From contig DATLXH010000085.1 in the NCBI GenBank assembly GCA_035576005.1, positions 24,276 to 88,275 of the forward strand: 64,000 nt of DNA. The letters run 5' to 3'. Below, in pieces: positions 1 through 8,200 of the stretch. Position 1 is the first letter of the stretch, and each line of letters opens with the position of its first letter. The notes under the pieces are model-generated. The model was given only the letters and a program-made list of their open reading frames with translations. It did no database searches and was not told where the DNA came from. The position numbers and the translations under genes were made by a program. This DNA is from DATLXH01 sp035576005 (GTDB lineage: Bacteria; Acidobacteriota; Thermoanaerobaculia; Gp7-AA8).

Positions 1-729
1 GCAGCCTTCGTCGACGGCGGCGATCTCGCCATCTACGCGCGAACTCTCGCGCGGCGGCTCGAGGAGGACTTCACTTCCACGATGGCCCTGCTGCGCAATC
101 CGGCCTTTCAGGACCTGCTGCTTCACTACCCTCGACCGCAGCGCACGTTCATCATCGCCTACGAAGCGCAGGACGAAGTATCAGGAGAGCGGCTACTTCG
201 CGACGCGGACGGGAAAGCCATCAAGCCCGAAGACTATCTCCTGCTCTTCGGAGCGTTCGTCGCCGAGAACCAGTCGGAGATCGACGCCATCGCTGTTCTG
301 CTGGACCGTCCTCGCGACTGGCGTCCCATGGTTCTCAACGAACTACGACAGCGCCTGGCGGCGACGCCCGAGCGCTTCACTGAGGACCGCCTCCGCATCG
401 CGCACGCGGCGACCTACCACAAGAGCCTGGTCGACATCATCTCCATGGTGAAGCACGCTGCGAAGGAGGAGGAACCGCTCCTCACCTCGCCCGAGCGCGT
501 CGAGCGAGCCTTCGTCCGGCTGACCGGAGGACGGTCATTCACCGAGGCCCAGCAGCTGTGGCTCGACCGCATCCGCGAGCACCTCGTGCAGAATCTTTCC
601 ATCGACCGGGACGATTTCGAAAGCATCCCGGTGTTGCACCGTCTGGGGGGATGGGGCGCGGCCAATCGCGCCTTCGACGGGCAGCTCGAGCCGCTGCTCG
701 TGCAGATCAACGAGGCCATCGCTGCATAA
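1..729 (+). CDS. hsdR: Type I restriction enzyme R subunit, C-terminal part (5' end outside window)
   Basis: The reading frame is open from base 1, so this is the last 242 residues of a longer protein. Frame is continuous through the ATG at 82, which is an internal Met. The C-terminal stretch with ESIPVLHRLGGWGAANRAF and the final QINEAIAA resembles the helical C-terminal domain of EcoEI-type HsdR proteins, which docks the motor/nuclease subunit on the methyltransferase. The nuclease and helicase motifs lie upstream and are not visible. The identification is supported by hsdM and hsdS about 1.3 kb downstream on the same strand. HsdR cleaves DNA lacking the host methylation after ATP-driven translocation. 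Confidence 0.85.
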   Translation, partial: AAFVDGGDLAIYARTLARRLEEDFTSTMALLRNPAFQDLLLHYPRPQRTFIIAYEAQDEVSGERLLRDADGKAIKPEDYLLLFGAFVAENQSEIDAIAVLLDRPRDWRPMVLNELRQRLAATPERFTEDRLRIAHAATYHKSLVDIISMVKHAAKEEEPLLTSPERVERAFVRLTGGRSFTEAQQLWLDRIREHLVQNLSIDRDDFESIPVLHRLGGWGAANRAFDGQLEPLLVQINEAIAA

Positions 730-751
730 TGAAACATCGGAGAGCGCTGCC

Positions 752-961
752 ATGACACTCGACCGCGTCACAATCGAACCCGGCAAGATGAATGGACAGC
801 CCTGTATCCGCGGCCTTCGGATGACCGTCAAACGCGTTCTCCTGGCTCTCGCCACCTACAAAGACCGTGAGGAGCTCCTTCGGGCACACCCTGACCTCGA
901 CGACGAGGATATTCGTCAAGCGCTGACGTACGCGGCGGCGAACCTCGAAGGTGCCCGGTGA
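752..961 (+). CDS. DUF433 family small protein (antitoxin-like), copy 1
   Basis: A 69-residue protein with the DUF433 pattern: a start like IxxxPGKMNGQPCIRG, then a short helix-turn-helix-like part in which a DLDDEDIRQALTYAA segment closes the domain. DUF433 proteins are often encoded next to PIN-like DUF5615 toxins and are thought to be the antitoxin/DNA-binding partner. No DUF5615 gene follows here; a second DUF433 gene does. It lies 22 bases after hsdR, so it is probably co-transcribed with it. A purine-rich ribosome site (GGAGAG) precedes the ATG. Confidence 0.8.
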   Translation: MTLDRVTIEPGKMNGQPCIRGLRMTVKRVLLALATYKDREELLRAHPDLDDEDIRQALTYAAANLEGAR

Positions 962-983
962 AAGAGATAACGGGGAGACAGTC

Positions 984-1226
984 ATGACACGCGACGAGTT
1001 GTTGCAGCGCATCTCCATCGATCCGAACGTATGCTTCGGCAAGGCCGCCATCCGTGGAACCAGGATCTGGGTGGCGCTGGTCATCGAGCATCTCGCCTCC
1101 GGGATGTCCGAGCGGCAGATTCTGAAGGAGTATCCCCAACTCGATCCGCGCGATATCCAGGCGGCGCTGGCGTATGCCGCAGAGATCACGCGCGAGCGAA
1201 TCCTTCCCACCGCGGTCGGAGCCTGA
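984..1226 (+). CDS. DUF433 family small protein (antitoxin-like), copy 2
   Basis: An 80-residue DUF433 protein (CFGKAAIRGTRIWVALV, then LDPRDIQAALAYAA). The ATG at 984 is preferred over an upstream GTG at 951 because GGGGAG lies 6 bases before it and the family begins near MTRDELLQRI. It is clearly related to copy 1 and follows it by 22 bases, which suggests a tandem duplication that diverged. There is no recognisable toxin partner directly downstream. Function is inferred from family context only. Confidence 0.8.
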   Translation: MTRDELLQRISIDPNVCFGKAAIRGTRIWVALVIEHLASGMSERQILKEYPQLDPRDIQAALAYAAEITRERILPTAVGA

Positions 1227-1255
1227 TGACGGCCGGCGAATTGGGCGGGAGTTCG

Positions 1256-1291
1256 CCCTGTTCTCTGGTAAGACCCTGTTCTCTGGTAAGA
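1256..1291 (+). repeat. Perfect 18-bp tandem duplication
   Basis: The unit CCCTGTTCTCTGGTAAGA occurs twice head to tail, ending about 20 bases before the start of the next small gene. It lies in the leader between the DUF433 pair and the antitoxin-like gene. It could be a repeated operator half or a recent slippage duplication. Confidence 0.95.
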
Positions 1292-1311
1292 CATAACCTG
1301 GAGGGATTGCG

Positions 1312-1503
1312 ATGAAGGGGATTCATTTCGTGACCGACGCCGACGGCACCGCCGTCGCTGTCCAGATCGACCTCAAACAGTGGGGCGAGCTCTGGGAGGA
1401 TTTCTACGACGCGATCGTGTGCCAGGAGCGGGAAAACGAACCGACGGTTCCTTTCGAAGATGTTGTACACGAGCTTCGTCGCGAAGGTAACGTCGGTGAC
1501 TGA
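1312..1503 (+). CDS. Small antitoxin-like protein
   Basis: A 63-residue acidic protein starting MKGIHFVTDADGTAVAVQID, with a GELWEDFYDAIV segment and an acidic tail. The start has a GGAGG site (GGAGGGATTGCG before ATG). It resembles small antitoxins that precede RelE/ParE toxins: a short beta-rich N-terminus on a charged helical tail. The expected toxin gene is absent; only a 21-codon frame overlaps its end. I do not recognise the exact family, so the role rests on size, charge and position among other toxin-antitoxin genes. Confidence 0.6.
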   Translation: MKGIHFVTDADGTAVAVQIDLKQWGELWEDFYDAIVCQERENEPTVPFEDVVHELRREGNVGD

Positions 1504-1561
1504 TGAGATCACCTACCGAATTGATATGCGTTCCAACGGCGCAGAACAGCAGATTTCTTAG
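1496..1561 (+). pseudogene. Possible truncated start of a RelE-like toxin
   Basis: A GTG at 1496 overlaps the end of the antitoxin-like gene and opens a 21-residue frame (ITYRIDMRSNGAEQQIS) that stops at 1559-1561. The N-terminus (YRI-x-M-R-S-x-x-A) is reminiscent of RelE/ParE toxins, and the overlap is the usual antitoxin-toxin arrangement. Too short for certainty; it may be chance. Confidence 0.25.
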
Positions 1562-1570
1562 GGAGCCACG

Positions 1571-1798
1571 ATGCACGACGTGAAAAGATTCACCGCCATG
1601 ATCTACCGAGAGGGCGACGGTTACGTCTCACTCTGTCCAGAGCTCGATGTTGCCAGCCAGGGCAACACCGTCGAAGAAGCTTCGGCAAATCTTCGCGAAG
1701 CCGTCGAGCTGTTCCTCGAAACCGCCGCCCCGTCGGAAATCGCGGGTCGCATGACCGGCGAGATGTACGTGACTGCTCTGGAGGTCACGGCTGGCTAA
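1571..1798 (+). CDS. hicB: HicB family antitoxin
   Basis: A 75-residue HicB-type protein. The N-terminus (FTAMIYREGDGYVSLCPEL) is the degraded RNase-H-like fold of HicB, followed by GNTVEEASANLREAVELFLE, a hallmark helix of the family. It has no added C-terminal DNA-binding domain, so it is the short form. GGGAGCC lies before the ATG. Its end overlaps the start of hicA by 8 bases, as expected for a coupled toxin-antitoxin pair in the hicB-hicA order. Confidence 0.88.
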   Translation: MHDVKRFTAMIYREGDGYVSLCPELDVASQGNTVEEASANLREAVELFLETAAPSEIAGRMTGEMYVTALEVTAG

Positions 1799-2018
1799 AC
1801 TCCGCGTCCTTTCCGGCGCCGAGGTCTGCGCCATCCTCTCGTCACACGGGTTCGTTGTCAGTCGACGTCGCGGCAGCCACATCGTCATGCAGAGACGCGT
1901 CGCAGATTCCACCATCACAGTTCCAGTGCCCGATCACAGAGAGCTGCGCATCGGAACGCTCCAATCGATCATCCGCCAATCCCAGCTTCCGAGAGAGCAC
2001 TTCGAGACCAAATCATGA
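1791..2018 (+). CDS. hicA: HicA family mRNA interferase toxin, apparent CTG start
   Basis: A 75-residue HicA: LRVLSGAEVCAILSSHGF, then RRRGSHIVMQ with the catalytic His of the double-stranded-RNA-binding-like fold, then TVPVPDHRELRIGTLQSIIRQ. The frame has no ATG, GTG or TTG at the proper place; the family start aligns with CTG at 1791. A GGAGG sequence (1780-1784) sits 6 bases upstream, which supports CTG initiation. Coupled to hicB by overlap; its TGA overlaps the hsdM ATG (ATGA). HicA toxins cleave mRNA and are neutralised by HicB. Confidence 0.82.
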   Translation: MAKLRVLSGAEVCAILSSHGFVVSRRRGSHIVMQRRVADSTITVPVPDHRELRIGTLQSIIRQSQLPREHFETKS

Positions 2019-3502
2019 CCGACGTCGTCCAGAAACTGTGGGGCTTCTGCCACACCCTCCGCCACGAGGGCATCGACTACGGCGACTACATCGAGCAGAT
2101 CACCTATCTGCTTTTCCTGAAGATGGCCGACGAGCGCGGCATCGACCTCACCGCCCTCCCCTACGAGGAAGAAACGGAGGACGGTCGTCGCAAGACTCGG
2201 AAGAAAGACTGCTCATGGCCGGCACTCCGGGAGAGGTCCGGAGTCGCCCTAACCGATCACTACGCCGAGACGTTGCGCATCCTCGGCAAGCAGCCAGGCA
2301 TCCTCGGCGACATCTATGCCGGCGCGCAGTCCCGTTTTCACAATCCGGTCAACCTCAAGAAGCTGGTCTCACTCATCGACGAGACCGAGTGGATCTCCCT
2401 CGGCGTCGACGTCAAGGCCGAGGCCTACGAGGGGCTGCTGGAGAAAGCGGCCAGCGAGGGGAAGAAGGGCGCGGGACAGTACTTCACGCCGCGCGTGCTC
2501 ATCCAGTCCATCGTGCGCTGCATGCGCCCCGACCCGCGTGTGCGCAACGACTTCACGATCGCGGACCCGGCCTGCGGGACCGGCGGGTTCCTCGTCGCCG
2601 CTTACGAATGGCTGGTGGCGGAAACGCGGGGTGGTGCGCTCGACCGCAACGTGACCAAACGGATCAGGACGAAGACGTATCACGGCCAGGAGCTCGTGGC
2701 CCGCCCGCGACGCATGGCCCTGATGAACCTCTACCTCCACCAGATCGAGCCGGACATCCGCCTCGGCGACACGATCTACGAGACCGCGTCCGGCGAGCGG
2801 TTCGACGTCATCCTGACCAATCCCCCTTTTGGAACCAAGGGAGCGAACCAGGCGCCGGACCGCGACGACTTCACCATCGAGACCTCGAACAAGCAGCTCA
2901 ACTTCCTCCAGCACATCCTGACCGTGCTCAAGCCTGGAGGGCGGGCGGCGGTAGTCCTTCCCGACAACTGCCTGTTCGCCGATCAGGCCGGCGAAGTCTT
3001 CGAGATCATCACCCACGACTGCGACGTGCACACGATCCTCCGTCTGCCGCGTGGAACGTTCACCCCGTACTCGCAGGGAGTGAAGGCGAACGTAGTCTTC
3101 TTCACCAAGGGCTACCCGACCGAACGCGTCTGGATTTACGACGAGCGAACGAATGTGCCGGGAATCACGAAGAAGGACCGGCCCCTCACCGCGGCTCACT
3201 TTGCCGAGTTCGAGCACTGCTACGGCAAAGACCCGAACGGACGCTCGCCGCGGGACGCGCACGACTCCAAAGAGGACCGCTGGCGCAGCTTCACCATCGC
3301 TGAGATCAAGGAGCGCGACTACAAGTTCGACGGCTTCAAGTGGCTCCGTGAGGAGTCGCTCGATGACGCCGATGACCTTCCCGAGCCGGCGGAGCTGGTG
3401 ACTGATGCCATCGCCGAGTTGGAGGAGGCGGTGGCGGAACTGAATGCGGTGATGCGCTTGCTGGAGAACGGTGTGGAAGATAGCGCCGAGACGTCACAAT
3501 GA
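2015..3502 (+). CDS. hsdM: Type I restriction-modification DNA methyltransferase M subunit
   Basis: A 495-residue HsdM (N-6 adenine methyltransferase). The N-terminal helical domain (about 1-130) is followed by GQYFTPRVLIQSIVRCM, the SAM-binding motif I DPACGTGGF (184-192) and catalytic motif IV NPPF (269-272). The C-terminal part is the usual helical tail. The start overlaps the hicA stop, and the stop overlaps the hsdS start (ATGA), so the toxin gene and the RM genes are translationally chained. With HsdS it methylates the bipartite recognition site and, with HsdR, forms the restriction complex. Confidence 0.96.
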   Translation: MTDVVQKLWGFCHTLRHEGIDYGDYIEQITYLLFLKMADERGIDLTALPYEEETEDGRRKTRKKDCSWPALRERSGVALTDHYAETLRILGKQPGILGDIYAGAQSRFHNPVNLKKLVSLIDETEWISLGVDVKAEAYEGLLEKAASEGKKGAGQYFTPRVLIQSIVRCMRPDPRVRNDFTIADPACGTGGFLVAAYEWLVAETRGGALDRNVTKRIRTKTYHGQELVARPRRMALMNLYLHQIEPDIRLGDTIYETASGERFDVILTNPPFGTKGANQAPDRDDFTIETSNKQLNFLQHILTVLKPGGRAAVVLPDNCLFADQAGEVFEIITHDCDVHTILRLPRGTFTPYSQGVKANVVFFTKGYPTERVWIYDERTNVPGITKKDRPLTAAHFAEFEHCYGKDPNGRSPRDAHDSKEDRWRSFTIAEIKERDYKFDGFKWLREESLDDADDLPEPAELVTDAIAELEEAVAELNAVMRLLENGVEDSAETSQ

Positions 3503-4902
3503 GGACCGAAACGATCAGCGCCGACGAAGCCGACATCGACTTGCCCGACACCCTGCCTGAGGGTTGGGTTTCTACAACGGTAGGACAAATAGCGCAGGTC
3601 GTCGGCGGCGGAACGCCTGACGCGAAAGACGAATCCAACTTTTGCGCGAATGGCGGACATGCCTGGCTAACGCCCGCAGATTTGAGCGGCTTCACTGGAA
3701 TCTTCATTGGCCGCGGTCGGCGCAATCTGACGCCTAAAGGTCTTGCAGGTTCGTCAGCACGGCTTCTGCCTCATGGAGCCGTACTGATGTCGAGCCGTGC
3801 GCCTATCGGCTACCTTGCGATCGCCGCAGGTGAGATCGCCACAAATCAGGGGTTCAAAAGTTTCATCTGCAGTGAAGCGGTAATCCCGAGCTACCTTTTC
3901 TTTTGGCTACGATATATGACTCCCGTGATTCATCAGATGGGAAGCGGATCGACGTTTCTCGAAGTGTCTGGCAGCAAAGCTAAAGAAATCCCAATCCGGG
4001 TTCCGCCGCTCTCCGAGCAGCGCCGCATCGTGCAGAAGGTCGAGGCGCTCCTCGCACGCGTTGGGACCGCGCGGGAGCGGCTTCGAAGTGCCCCCCGGTG
4101 GATTGACGCGTTTCGAGACTCAGTTCTCGCCCAGGCGTACCGCGGAGATTTCAGAAATGTCAGCGAAATCGATGTAGAAGGGCACGCGGAATACGCGTCG
4201 CTCGGCGATCTCGCCACGGATTTCTCATATGGCACTTCGGCGAAGTCTTCCGCTTCAGGAACAACTCCAGTGCTGAGAATGGGCAACATTCAGAATGGCA
4301 AGCTTGATTGGCAAGATCTGGTTTACACGTCAGATCCTAAAGAGATCAAGACGTACGAGCTGCAACCAGGGGATGTTCTCTTCAACAGAACAAATAGTCC
4401 CGAACTGGTTGGAAAGACGGCTCTGTATCAGGGCGAACGCCCATCAATTTATGCTGGCTATTTGATTCGGATTCGCTGCTCCGCGCGCCTTTTGCCCGCC
4501 TATCTCAACTACTGCCTCAACAGCCCCCAGGGCCACGCATTCTGTGATTCCGTAAAAACAGACGGAGTGAGTCAGTCAAACATCAACGCAACCAAGCTCC
4601 GAGCTTTCCCGATCGCATCAATCTCTATCGAAAGACAGAACCGAATCGTGCGCGCGGTGGATGCTCTCTTGAAGCAAGCCGATGCCGTCGAAGGACGAAT
4701 ACGAAGCGCGCTGTCGCGCATTGTGGTTCTTACGCAATCCCTCCTGGCAAAAGCTTTCGCTGGTGAATTGGTACCGACCGCGGCGGAACTGGCGCAAAGG
4801 GAAAACCGAGACTACGAGCCGGCCTCAGAGCTCCTCGAGCGAATCCGGCAAGAACCGGCGATCAAGGGCGGCGTCAAGAAGCCACGGGCGCGACGGCTCT
4901 GA
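3499..4902 (+). CDS. hsdS: Type I restriction-modification specificity subunit S
   Basis: A 467-residue HsdS with two target recognition domains. TRD1 spans about 12-165 and ends in the conserved VPPLSEQRRIVQKVEALLAR segment; TRD2 spans about 230-380 and ends in a second conserved helix (RQNRIVRAVDALLKQAD). Each TRD reads one half of a split DNA target; the helices set the spacing. Base composition in the TRD-coding parts looks more AT-rich than in hsdM, as expected for frequently exchanged TRDs. ATGA overlap with hsdM. Full length; the target cannot be read from the sequence. Confidence 0.95.
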   Translation: MRTETISADEADIDLPDTLPEGWVSTTVGQIAQVVGGGTPDAKDESNFCANGGHAWLTPADLSGFTGIFIGRGRRNLTPKGLAGSSARLLPHGAVLMSSRAPIGYLAIAAGEIATNQGFKSFICSEAVIPSYLFFWLRYMTPVIHQMGSGSTFLEVSGSKAKEIPIRVPPLSEQRRIVQKVEALLARVGTARERLRSAPRWIDAFRDSVLAQAYRGDFRNVSEIDVEGHAEYASLGDLATDFSYGTSAKSSASGTTPVLRMGNIQNGKLDWQDLVYTSDPKEIKTYELQPGDVLFNRTNSPELVGKTALYQGERPSIYAGYLIRIRCSARLLPAYLNYCLNSPQGHAFCDSVKTDGVSQSNINATKLRAFPIASISIERQNRIVRAVDALLKQADAVEGRIRSALSRIVVLTQSLLAKAFAGELVPTAAELAQRENRDYEPASELLERIRQEPAIKGGVKKPRARRL

Positions 4903-4964
4903 CGTCTCATCCATTCCTGGCCGAGGGCCGGTGAGCCGATGCGAAGGTGTGACCTCCTGACCTG

Positions 4965-5040
4965 CCCAAGGGTGATGCAGTCTGGCAGCTCGTTGAGCTC
5001 ATAACCCAATAGTCGCAGGTTCAAATCCTGCCCGCAACTA
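4965..5040 (+). pseudogene. Degraded tRNA-Met (CAT anticodon) remnant
   Basis: The 3' two thirds match an initiator/elongator tRNA-Met closely: an anticodon loop CTCATAA, then a perfect T arm GCAGG-TTCAAAT-CCTGC and CCGCAACTA at the end. The 5' acceptor strand (around CAAGGGT) cannot pair with the 3' side, the D stem is mispaired and the anticodon stem has an A:C mismatch, so it is unlikely to be functional. It lies directly after the hsd locus and may be an integration scar left at a tRNA attachment site. Confidence 0.6.
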
Positions 5041-5057
5041 ATCCTTTCAACGACTTA

Positions 5058-5083
5058 CGGCCACCCCCCCGGTGGCCGTTTTT
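5058..5083 (+). terminator. Rho-independent terminator
   Basis: A perfect 8-bp stem (CGGCCACC / GGTGGCCG) with a CCCCC loop is followed by TTTTT. It closes the plus-strand hsd transcript and the tRNA remnant. Confidence 0.85.
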
Positions 5084-5202
5084 CATTCTCCCGGTCATCT
5101 CGGTTGCAGCAAGAAAATTCTTCCGGCGAGGCAGCCAAAGGCGCTACGCGGTCGGTGCACCGCTTCGTAGCCCGTTAGTTCTAAGACCGCGCGCAGCTCC
5201 CG

Positions 5203-8200
5203 CTACTCGCTTGCGCGCTTCACGTGCGCCGTTATCGTTCTGCGAACTTCCTTCAATTGCAAGGGCAGAAGCGCGAGCTGGATTGCCGCAGCATTCGCGA
5301 GGGCGTAGCCGCACATCGTCGGTGGCCATCGCCGCGACATACCGTCCAACGCGAGTGTGACGGTGTGCGAAATGTCGGCGACGTACAAGGGTGCGAGTGC
5401 CGTATCACGGAGCACCTCCGCTGCGACCGCCGCTGCGGATGGCAGGTCCAACGCAGGACCGCCGAGGAGCGCGAACGCTTCGCGCGCGATCGCGGACGAG
5501 CCGAGCGATGGATGCAGCGCCGCCGTGAGAAGGCTTCGCGTGGGCAGGATGAGAATATATCGCCGCTCCAGGAGGCGAAGGAGCAGCCGATCTCGCTGGT
5601 TAGCGGTAATCACGCCACGGATCGCCAGCGCCGGAAGGAGCGATACGGTGCTCAAGCTGTGGCCGCGGCCGCCTCTCGGCACGAAGCGCCGCAACCCTAA
5701 GTCATCGGCGAGCATCACGGCGCCAAGGTGCTGCGTGAGTTGCACAGCATCGATTGAGTCGCTCCCGATCGTCTGCCGCGCCCGCTCCTCCTCGGAGCTT
5801 GGCGCATGAATCGTCTCGAGCGGTCGGAACTCCGCGCGGACGTTAGCACGTGTCCATTCAAAAATCTTTCGTGCACGGTCCGCCGCCGCACGCAACGATG
5901 GATCGCCAGCGGGGATCTCGTCCGCGCGGAGCCCTGTCTCGCCGGACGACAACGTCCGCTGACCCGATGCGTACTTCTCCTCCGTGTCAAGGAGATCTCG
6001 CTCCAGTGCCACGAGGAGCGAGTGCGGCGCGACGAGCATGAACTGGGTTCGCACTCCTTCCAACAGCTCCAGCTCGACGAGCGTCTCGAGTGCCGAACGC
6101 GTGAGGACCAGCACCGTGACGCTGCGGGCGACCGCACACGATGCCTCGTGGCCTTCGACGTCAAACCACTCGACGGCGAGTGGACCGAGGTCCGCGGTCA
6201 TCGCACCGGCCATGGCCTCCGCAACGCTCACTCCCAACATCTCTGCAGCGAATCCAAGCGGCAACGTATTCTCGCGGTAGATCTTGAAGATCGCCTCCGC
6301 GCGCGTCTTGCGAGCGTGGAGCTGCGAGACGATGGGCGCGAAGTCCCTCACCGACGGTTGATCGGGCATTTTGAAGATGCGCACGAAGAACGGCTCCCCT
6401 TCGAAGCGCTTCTCGTACTCGGCCATGATGTCGCGGAAGACGTAGACGACGGCAGGAAGGATCTCTTCTACGGTCCACCGCTTCTTGGCCCAGGTTCCGG
6501 CAGAGCGCACGATCACGTCGCCGACGCGCTTGCCGACGTAGCCCGCGGTTTCTGCTTGGCTGAGGAGCATTTCGTTACTGCGCGGGTCGATGGGGGGCTC
6601 TGAATAGATGACGTACTCGCGCTCCTCCCCATCATCGCCGCGGAGCTTCACGTACGTATCGGCAGTCACGACCCCTGGGTGTTGCATCGGCTGCCGATCG
6701 AGTAGGAGCAGTTTCCAGAATGCACGATGCATCGCTGCGTCCTGCGGCGCGGCACGGTACGCCGAGAAGCCAATCGTGATCGCTTCCTCGCCGCGCCCTA
6801 CCTCTTTCAGTAGGTGCGCGAGGTTGATCTTCCGTGGCGGATCGAGTGTCGAACCTTGCGCAGCCAAGGCGTCGATGTAGGGCATCGCGGCATCGCGCTG
6901 TCGCATCAGCAGGAGGCGACGCGCCAGTTCGAAGGTGATGTGGAAATCATCCGGATGGAGCGCGGCGACGCGCTTTAGGAGCTCGATGGCACCGCTCGCA
7001 TCACCGCGTCGCGCTGCGATTTCGGCGGCGATCCGCAGCGCCCACTCCGGCGTCGTCGCCGCGGTCAGCGCGTCCTCCACGATCTTCGCAGCACGGACGA
7101 GATCGTGCGATGCCACGAGCGCGCCGGCGTAGTCGTCGTGCAACTCCGGAGGCAGGGCATCGAGCCCGATCTCGTCGAATACCGCGACGGCCTGTCCGTC
7201 CGCATCGAGCCGAAGGAGCCGCTGCGCGAGTTCGGAGAAGAACTTCACCCTGAGGCCGGGAGCACGCTCCGCTGCCTCGCGGAATGCTGCCTCCATCGCG
7301 ACCGCGTCACGCCGCATGAAGGCGATGCGTCCACGCAAACGTGCACGCATCTCGGGCGCAAAGCCGTCCTTCGCGATCTCATCTAGGACTCGTTCGGCAA
7401 GCTCGATGTCCTTCATCAATACCGCTGTCTCGGCAGCGTACAAGCGGCACGCATCTGGGTCGGGCGCGTCTGCCACGCGCGCAACCGCTGCGTCGAGGTC
7501 TTGCCGCGCATGTGCAAGGTCGTTGAGTCGCAGATACGCCTGCGCGCGAGTCAGGAGCAGCATCGGGTACTCCTCCGCCTCCTTCGTCGCGAGCGTCTGC
7601 GCTGCGTACGCCGCGTTCCCGGAGCGCAGTTGTGCCTGCGCGAGGCGACCGAGCGCATCGGGGTCGCGGTCGTTCAGCTCCCGCGCGCGGTCGAGGTCTT
7701 CCCCACAGCCGTCGTTGTCACCGCGCTCCCGCCGAAGTTCCGCCCGCATGGTGAGGAACCGCACAGTGAACGGGTGTTCATCCGCGAGACCTGCGAGCGC
7801 TTCGCTTGAAATCGCCTCCGCCTCTGCACGATAGGCTGCTGAACCTTCCTGCTCCCCCAGCACGGCCAGCGCCATCGCGAGGAGGAAGAGAATCTTCCCG
7901 TCGCGCTTCCCCACCGCGATCAAGCGTCGCGTGATGCGCGCGACCTCCGTCCAGTCGCCACTGTTGGCGGCAATCTGCGCGAGGCCGAGCTGGTAGGCGT
8001 CAGAATCGGCCAAGCTCGCGGGAGGAGCTACCGGCGCGACACCCTGCATCGCGTCCACCTGCACTTTCGCTGACCACACATCAGCATTGTTGGCGTCGAC
8101 CCCAAGCGCACGCGCGAGGAAGTCCTGCGCGGCGGCGAGATCCCCGAGTTCGACGGCAGCGTGGCTCGAGGTCAGCAGCGCATGGATGCCCTTCGGATCA

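Noticed and set aside
1855..3303. A long open frame (about 480 codons) in another frame over hicA and hsdM
   Set aside because: It is out of frame with clear hsdM motifs, has a low-complexity Arg/Pro/His-rich translation and no family features. It is a shadow of GC-rich coding DNA.
4965..5040. A functional tRNA-Met gene
   Set aside because: The acceptor strands do not pair, and the D and anticodon stems contain mismatches, so I call it a remnant rather than a working tRNA.
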